From positions 4,691,114-4,755,113 of the forward strand of contig JADWOT020000008.1 of assembly GCA_036345935.2 (NCBI GenBank): a DNA stretch of 64,000 nucleotides. Reading direction: 5' to 3'. The position numbers and the translations under genes were made by a program. Below are positions 49,701 through 58,700 of the stretch, in pieces. The notes under the pieces are model-generated. The model was not told where the DNA came from. It was given only the letters and a program-made list of their open reading frames with translations, and did no database searches. Positions within the stretch are counted from its first letter, which is position 1. Every line of letters starts with the position of its first letter. This DNA comes from Taenia hydatigena (Eukaryota; Platyhelminthes; Cestoda; Cyclophyllidea; Taeniidae).

Positions 49701-52700
49701 TAGAAGTTGGGCAAACAGCCGTAGTGGGCTTTGATAACCGGACCGAACAGACGACTCTCTTTCTCGCCCCCCCGATGTCAGACTGATTTTATTTTCAAAG
49801 GGACATAAAAAAATTTGCGGTGAATAAAGGAATTGAAAGATTTGAGAGATAAATGTGGTGTTTGGAATCATTGCATCAGACCAGGCCAAAGAATGGACAG
49901 ATTGCATCGCTGGCAGGGGATAGCTACTCTGACTTTCATTACCGAATTCTAAATCTTGACATGATGGAAGAAGGGTAGATGCCGCGGTTAGAGGAGTCTG
50001 TGAGGCCCCCACGCAGAAGGGCTGAAAGAGACGTCCACCTTCGACAACTATCCCAGCCCCAGTCAATGAGGTAGTGGAGAAAGTTCGTTACGAAGCTTTC
50101 TGTGGTACCCTCATGGAGATGTCACCCTTCCCACATCTCTACTATCCCGATGGAAAGCAAATCTTCCACTCCAGATAATTGTCTTCTGTGACATGCGAAT
50201 CAAGAGGCAAAGATTTGACTCCGATGGAACAGTACCAACAACAGGAGAGGCGTTTGAGGTGATGGTTGGCACCTGCCAGATGGCACCACTTTAGTGTGAA
50301 TAAACCGAAAATCACAGACAGAGCTCTTTGTAGACAACCTGGTCAGCCTGTCAATGCATGGTGGTTGGAAAGGTGCTTTTAAATGCACCGCAAAATCAAA
50401 CTGCCTGCTTTAAAAGACCTTCCAGTCATTCATTAAATGCCCTATTCCCTGCCATTGATCAAGCTAAGAACCGTCGCCGCATTTCACTTGAAAAGAAATG
50501 TTAAAATAGTTGTGATGACTCACTCGTTGACATGCTTGATGAGAGGCGCGAAATTTGGCGGAGCCGAACCACAAGTTTCACTGACCACACGACTGTAGGC
50601 TGCGAGCACTCCAGATACGCCCTTGCAGTTGGGATTACTCAGATCGCCTGTCTATAGAGATGAAAAAGGGCCTACTAATTTGAATACGAAAGAATGCCCT
50701 CCAATCTGGTAGAGAGAACCCCGATGACCTCAGACCCCCGAAGGAGGAACAAGCTCCGACCTTCTAACCAATCTGCTCGCCTCAAGGGTGTAGAGGGCGA
50801 GGCGGTGGAGCATTGTCTATTAAAAACTAGGGTTTTCTTAAATGATGTTTTAAATAAAACTTCTTAGTATTTTTTTTGCCCAGAACAAAAAGCGTCTCCT
50901 AACTTAAAAAGCAGCTTTAAGCTTCCATTTGTCATGCCTTTTCCAAAGCTAGTAACAAAGGAAAGCCTCTAACAGCATGAGACCTTAAAAATGGAATCTT
51001 CTCCGTCTACTTTCTTGTAGGGAATCGTTCTCTGCGTAGCAAACTTTGCCTTTTATTTACACCAAAAAGCTCCAAAAGTCAGAAAGTGAGGCGAGCTTAC
51101 AAGTGGGACGAGGTGGGACTTGCGACCATCCGAACCGATTCGTGTGCCGAATCCGAAGGCGGGAAAAAGTTCATCACTGAAACAGTACTGAGAGATTTAT
51201 GGATCAAAGAAAAGGCTTTTACGACCTTAGAGGTTAAAAGTACTGCTTTTAAGAAATAATTCATTCATTGCTCGTGGTAATAGAAGCTGTTAAGGTGAAT
51301 GATTCCGCCCACTTTTTTTGGGGAAGGGGGGAGGGCAGACAAATTCATGACTTGCTGACATTGCGGAGAAAAATCCCCGGCCAGCCAGAGTGTCAAGCAT
51401 TAGTCAGATGATTAATTTACCTATCATACTCTTGGAGAATTTCCACAACAGCTTGAATAGCGATGATGTACTCGCTGTTGACAGCTGCCGACTTGGCTAT
51501 GGAGATAGCCTCAGTAAAGAGCATTGGATTGTGACTTTGGTGAATTTGAGATGACAAGTCAATCCCAACAATAACATTGATGCTGGTCCTACAAGGAAAG
51601 AGAGCTACGTGACACCTGACAAGGCTGACAACTCATGAGGCATTTGCAGGTGACGAGTTGTATGCTCACCCGCTTAGAATGTAGTCCAGAAATGAGCAAG
51701 CGTTTGTAGAGATGCTGACCTTCACGTTAACCTAGGGTATGCAGTCGTGAGAGGGAAGCAAAGTGAAAGTTAACCACAGAGTAACATACTTTTGCGTTGT
51801 CACTTAGCAATTTGTACTTTTCCACCCAAATGGTAACAACCGTTCCTTGGAGCGAAAAAATAATCACCGAAACAGTAACCACTCGTGCATGCCACTGGCA
51901 TGAACCTTGTCAAAGGTAGGAACTGGGGTTAAAACATATTTTAGTTTCTTAGTTAAAACCTTGACAGTGACATGCTTTACGCTTCGATTCCAGTCAAAGT
52001 GAGGAGATGCTGCTGCTGATGGTGATGATGATGAAAGAGAGGACGGTGGGCCAAGAGGCCCCACTAGACGCTTAAATGTGGTTTTACTTGAAAGGAATAC
52101 TTGACTTTCGACTTAGCATCATGAAGAAATTATTTTTTTGGGAAGCCTATGGTAAGTGACATTACCCAGGAGAAATTGAAGAGGCAAAACTGATTCCCAT
52201 ACACTGCACTTGCAAGCTCACCACTCTATCAGTGAGAAAACGTAAAAATGCCACATTTTTGTGGCTGACAATGTCAAAGGTGAAATCGGGTAGAGGAGAC
52301 TTACGATGCCTGAGTTATTGTACACCTTTTTTCGACGAAATTTAGACCGATTTATTAACTAAAAGTAGGAGCAATTTAAGTAGACTGATGGATAACTTTT
52401 ACAGGCAGAAGGGCTAAACATTACTACCTCAAAGTTTCTCCCCTCTTGTGAGCAGGTCAGCAGACACCTTGCAGTCGTAATGAACTCTCCAATCACGTCA
52501 CTGTTGGGGAGGATAAAAGTGTGAGAGCGAGAGAGAGACAGACGTGGAAACTTGTCCTTTTTCATTCCTTTTCCATGACTTACTCGATGTCCGGATCGAC
52601 TGTGTCTCTAGATGGGGAAGCAAAAAGTACATTTGCAGAGGTACCTTGACAGCTGTCGCCAAACATGCCAAGCGTCAGCATTAAACAAAGTAGTCGATAA

Positions 52701-55700
52701 AAAGTAACATCACTGACGCCTTTTTACTATTTTTTTATGTCATGGTTAGAACTCTTCAATGTCAGGCTAGCCTATCGACAGGTGCATGACCCGACATTTG
52801 CCACAGCATTGACACCTTGATGACTTCTAAAGTAAACTAATTAAACGGATTTTGAGCCAGTAGCAAATTTCCAATTTAGCATCGGAGAGGCTTTTTGAGG
52901 TGCCTATAAATGGGATGAGGAGTATGCATTCATGGGCACTTCCCGGGCCAGGGGAGGTGCATCTCTCCGCCTCCCAAAATGTATGCCATCTTTTAAAATC
53001 AGTCGTCGTCTCCCCTTCCGTGGTGGAGAGGAAGTGAATTTTATGCTCCGATTTTAGACAAAATGGAAGTATTTTCAGGAGGATGCACACACACCGCCCA
53101 AGTGTTAGTCATGAGGAGGTAAGGAAACGTACCCTTCGCCATTCGCTCCATCCCAGTCGAAGCAGCGGAAGCAAATTTCACTGCAAGGAAACAAAAATAA
53201 AATAAGCATTTTGCAAGGAAGGTAAGTGCACAGGTTTTACAGAAAAGCCGCCAAAACCTCCTTCTAAATAGATTAAACTTTTGTATTACAAATGAAGTAG
53301 CTGTAAGACCTGTCAAGGTTGCCTTCACAGAGCCTGTCAAGGGAGATGAGTAGAGGCTTCCAGTCTGGTGCGAGAGTCTTCTTTACCACCTCACTTTGGT
53401 AGCATCGCTCCCACCTGCAAAATGGAATCTCCCAAGACCATCATGGTTTGATAAGTAGGGCAAATGTGACAAGTGAATGTATGAAGAGGGGATCATGTGA
53501 GTAACTGGATAACTGGACACTATAAACACACCTGTCCCTAGCAGACATTTTATTTTGAGCAATCTAGCCTGCTTTGTAAGGCACGAAGATGGTGGACTCA
53601 CTTTCCACGATCATTTCGTCGGAGAATGATGATGTAGGGATCCGATTTTCCAAACATATCCTTCTTGTCCAGACCTACACCCTGCATCTTCAGGACAATA
53701 TTCTCCTATGCAGGAAAGGAGGAGCATTAAGGAAGCCCAAATCCGACCTCGTCTTGTCCTCATTAATCATTTGAGGCAGAGCTCTTGACAAGATGGGTGT
53801 AAGAACAGATATTCCGTCCACTAAATTTCCCTTTAACCCCTATTCGCAGGGCACTAACAAGTTGCCTCTGTGTCAGTTGCATAGAAGCATTTTATCTGTC
53901 CTTTTGTAGGACATACTGACCCTTGGCCCATGTCAGTAGCCCCTAAGCCCTTCGAGGAGGTCTTGGAGTACTAACATCCCTGATGCAACAGTCCTCCGTG
54001 TTCCATTCATTCTTTCCCATAAACCGCCTCTATCAGATTGTCATACAGTGACTTTTTGAGTACTTTTCGATGCCGTGGATAATTAATTTGGTCACTGGAG
54101 AAAGAATTGTACCATGCACACAGTGGAGTTGCAAGTACTTTCAGGAGGGCAGTAAATGCCTCCCTAGGGGTATCTCACCTTTGTCGAAGGCTCTTCTCGA
54201 GTGCAAACTACAAAGCAAGCAAAAAATTGAAGGGCAACTATTTTTGCCACACTGTTTACACAAAAAAAACCTTTTTTGTGCCTTCTTAGCCTCTAATTAC
54301 AAGTTAATTACTCTTTGTTGCAAGGTCTCTACTTTGCCTATCAACAGCAAACATTTTTGCCTTTTTGTGAGAAAGATTTGAGGTCAAAGGACGGCATTTG
54401 CGTGCATTCGAGGCGATGCACTCAAAGTGACAAACAAAAAAAAGGGAAAAGAAAATACATTTTTGGCCTTGACGAAGTTGCACTGATAAATAAAACCCCG
54501 TCTACAACCGAACCACTATAGCAAACAGCCTAATATTTACTATTTCTTCTCATTACACCAAATGTGAGCCTTTATCAAGCATTAAATAGGATAAGAATCG
54601 AAAGACGAAGTGGTCTCCTCTCTAGGTCTCTGTGTAAGTTTAAAATATATTTACAAAGTCCCTTCCTTACAGCTTGCTACTTAAATGCAATTAAAGTAGC
54701 ATCGTGTCAATCCAAATTTTAAAATGAATAAGTCCTCTAGGTATTTTACACCTGAAAGTAAGCAAAATGAGCAAAGAAGCGCGATGTAGGGTTATGCTTA
54801 CGAATGACCGATCCATTATAAGATTCCTCCTCACTGAAAGAGCCCTGAGGATCCCGTGGAGCTGCCCTAAAGGTGGATCAAGCAACTCGTTCACATTTTT
54901 CGGCTACTTTAGCCCAAAGTTCGAATTAATGAAAAGAAAAAAAACAATCTGGCTAGATTTTGATGGCATGGGCAGCATTTTCACATGGAATGGACGACTG
55001 ATGGTATCATACATGAGACAGTCTACACGCAGCTATTATGGTTGATAGCGCTGTCGTGCCTTTTATGCGCTCAATTAAAAGACAACTTGAATTAACTCAT
55101 AGTTATGTGAATGAAAGTAGCATTAATAGCAGGTGGTCATGTGGAAGTGGACACGACTAGAATTGTGACTGTCTGGCTAGACTCCAGTATGCCAAGGTGA
55201 CCGGCTGAAGTCCGGTGCGGCGACGCAGCGGCCGTGCCACAGAGGTTTTATAGTGGTTTACAGCACAATCAAAATGGAATGTAAAGGTGAATTTGTTTGT
55301 TTTTACATTTACTGTATACACGATGACTAAAAAAAGCATCCTTTTGGCGTTAAAGTGCCCTAATAGAACAAACTGCAGTACCAAGTCGTTAATTTCTCAA
55401 GGGTAGAAGTATTTTTTCTTGTTGACTTTAGTGTCATTGATTGCTATGTGAAATACTTTCACAGAAAATAAGTTCTGTAATTCAGAAGGGTTAACATGTA
55501 TGCTAGCAGTCGGGCTGTTTAATGCAAACAATTAAAACGGAACCTTATTTTTCTTTACAGTTGCTGAGGTGAGATGTCTAGTGATGCCTCTGAATGCAAG
55601 TTCTTTGCATGACAATCCAATTAGACTTGAGAAAATGCCTAATTTAAGTAATTAATTGACATCCAAAGCTGTGATTTTGCAGCTCAAGACAGTTTTTACG

Positions 55701-58700
55701 AGAGGATTTTGAAAAACAACTAGGATTCAGGGATTGCGTCCTTTTCTACACAGTTAAAGTAGCATGTGAATTCAATTGCCGTGTGTATGAAACTTAATGA
55801 GGTGGCGACAGTTTAGTTTAGGCTGAAAGAGCTCTGTCCTACCTTAGAGGAGCTTCTTCCTCTCCACCACTGTGAATGGTTCGTCCAACTGAGATTTCAG
55901 CGCTGCCGAGCAATAAAGAATCCTATTGGAAAAAAACTCCTAATATACTTCTCAATCAGTAAAAGACACTTTTGTTGTAGTTAGCTAGTTTTTTTCTGAC
56001 TTCGCATAACGACATGTGTCAGTTGCGATGGATGCTACTGATATAATTAACTTTTCAAAAGAAAAATCTAACTATGCACAAATGAAGGATTCTTTAATGC
56101 AATCAGGGTACTTCGAAGACCTCATAAAGATTTTGCTAAGAGATGAGGTCCTCTCTTAATTTGATAGCAAACAATAAACTTTTTTGAGGAATAATAAAAT
56201 AAGATTGGTTTTAAATTTTCGAGCACCTTGCAGATGAAAACTTCGAAATCTCCAGTCACCCCAAAGTTGTGGCATTAATTAGTAATGCAAACTAATAACC
56301 GTCTTTTATTTGCTTTTAAATTTGCTTATTGCAAAAGACAGCAGGTCGCAATGGATAGCAATGTGATTCTGAAAATTTGGATAATTTTGACATTCACACA
56401 TATGGACCCACTTTTTGATTTCCTTTTGAGCATTGATGCCTAAAAAAACAAACGGAACAGCATATTCATGTACTACATTAACTAATTACTTAATTATCTA
56501 TCTAGAAATACTGAACAACACTTACAATTCAATCAGTATTGTTTGTTTTTCCTCAAAAATATAATCTATACACATATAAGATCTGAACTGTATGAAAGAA
56601 GAAACTGGTTGGATTTCCGTCTCAAAGCTCTAAAAGTGACAACAAAAAATGCCTTTATGGGACAAAGCGGAGGGCAGAGTCATAAACGTCTAACGAAGCG
56701 CCATTTTGAATACTACTAATAAATTTCAAATGAGTCACCGAATGATTAAAACAAAACAAGGTCAATAAAGTTTTACAGAATTTAACCTCAAAAATTTTAG
56801 TTTGTGTGTTAAATCACGAGTGTGATCAAGTCATCCCCGTTATATGCGCCTCACACAGAGTTGCAACTTTTATCTCCGGTGCTTTTAAAATGTTACTTGC
56901 TGATTCATGAATTCCGCGCCCGACGGAGTGTGGTTCTACTATTCGCTTATTCGCGTGTGGCCTTAGAAAAGTTCTGTCGAATGACTTTTATCTGATGGCA
57001 AAAAAAGGAAGGGTTGTGGAGCATTTTTGGAGACGTGATTTTGATGTCAGCTTTAATGCCCATTGTTCGAGTTCCAAAACATAGCAATCCAGCTGGTATG
57101 GATAAGGAAAATTCTGAAAATTCATATTCATTAAAGCATGTCAACCTAAATTCAACTACAACTTGTGCTTCCGCTTATCACTTTATATAAATCAGTGTAC
57201 CTGCGTGTAATAGTAACTTTGGTCATGGCAGTGCGTAAATAGGAAGGTTTAATTTAAAAAAGAAGGGACTCACATTGCGCGATTGAAAATATCCACAGGA
57301 ATTTAAAAATATTCTTGCAAAAGTGTATCTGGCACTGGTTTTAACACTCCTACAATAAAGCATATGCAGAATGAGTTGAGTGTAACACCGCGGAAGTAAA
57401 AATTGGCCAAAGGTACTTCACCGGATCCAACGTGGATCCCTTCGATTCCTGATATCCAATAGCAGCCAATTAGAAGTCAGGAGTTTAAAAATGACTCAAT
57501 TGATGGAAGGACGACAAAAATGTAGTGTTATCAAGACACAGTCTATTCCTTTGGTATCGTGAATGATTATGAGAAAATAATATTAATAAAATATTTTCAC
57601 ACCTAGAGCTGGTTAGGGGCGTGGTAAGTTATCATCCCTGACAGACCCAGTCTTCGTGTCAAATAGCTGACAGAAAAAAGTATATGTTCTTGAAGAAGTC
57701 TGCCTAGATTTTCGCGATAACACGACCTCAAAACAGTTACTTGTCTTATTTTTGTTTGTCGTAAAAAATATGAATGAAAAGCGATTTTACTTCATCTCCA
57801 AGGCTTGCTTTGATGGGGAGCATTTTGAGGTCAATTCGTGAATTACCACGTCGACAGCTCCATTCCACTTAAAAACCCTTGGCATATTAAAACTCCATGC
57901 TATTCCTTAACCTAATGAAGTGACAACTGAGAAAATTATGACTTCAGTGTGCTATAAGTATTTCCTCTCTCAGAATTTTTTTTTCTAATGACGGGGAAGA
58001 GAGGTGTCTTATGTAGTTAGCGCAGTTGACAAGTAAAGGTCCTGCCTGGAGGTTGGTCGCGATGGAGACCAGGGCATTCCAAGCTACAGGCTCAGCGAGT
58101 TGACACCTCACCGAAAAGGCATTAACTTGATTGTTCGCCTAACTTTGCTTACTTCAATAAAACAAAGGCTTTTGTTTGACGGTAAAAGAAATAAAATTGT
58201 GGTGTGAAACATAAAACGAGGGAAGCGCAATACTACGAAGTTGCGCACGAAAAGCGCGGCAATTTTGATAATGAGGAGAGGGTTGCATCGCATAATCTAT
58301 AAGTAGGTCAAGGGCGAAAGAGGTGCCCTCGGGGTAATCGGGTCATTTATGCTCCGGTCATACACACGACATCATCTACTTTCAAGGCTACTTCCAGCCC
58401 CTCAAAACATTCACTTGGCTGCACTGCAGGCAAATTGGTACACACCAACACTCGCCGTCGCCACAGAAACGATAAAAGCGCATGCATTTGGAATGAGTAG
58501 TAAACTCGTCCCTGTAATGCCAAAGATCATGCAACGCCATGGCAATGAGCACGAGCCAATGCATTAGGGAGGCCAAAATGGGAAAATGGGGATAATAAAG
58601 GTTATGATACATTATAGAGCTACCTAAAGGAGAATCCGAGTTGAATTTTAACTCCGGTGGGCATGACTTGGGGAGGAAAGGAGTGTACGATCAAAATGGC

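Larger units (their letters stand above)
47958..50523 (-). other. Copine intron containing dispersed-repeat copies
   Basis: 2.6 kb intron carrying the best-preserved copy of the dispersed repeat family (about 48130-48760) and a shorter copy near 50030-50130. No gene seen. Confidence 0.45.

Noticed and set aside
55140..55260. Hammerhead or other self-cleaving ribozyme
   Set aside because: The conserved CUGANGA and GAAA core pair is absent.
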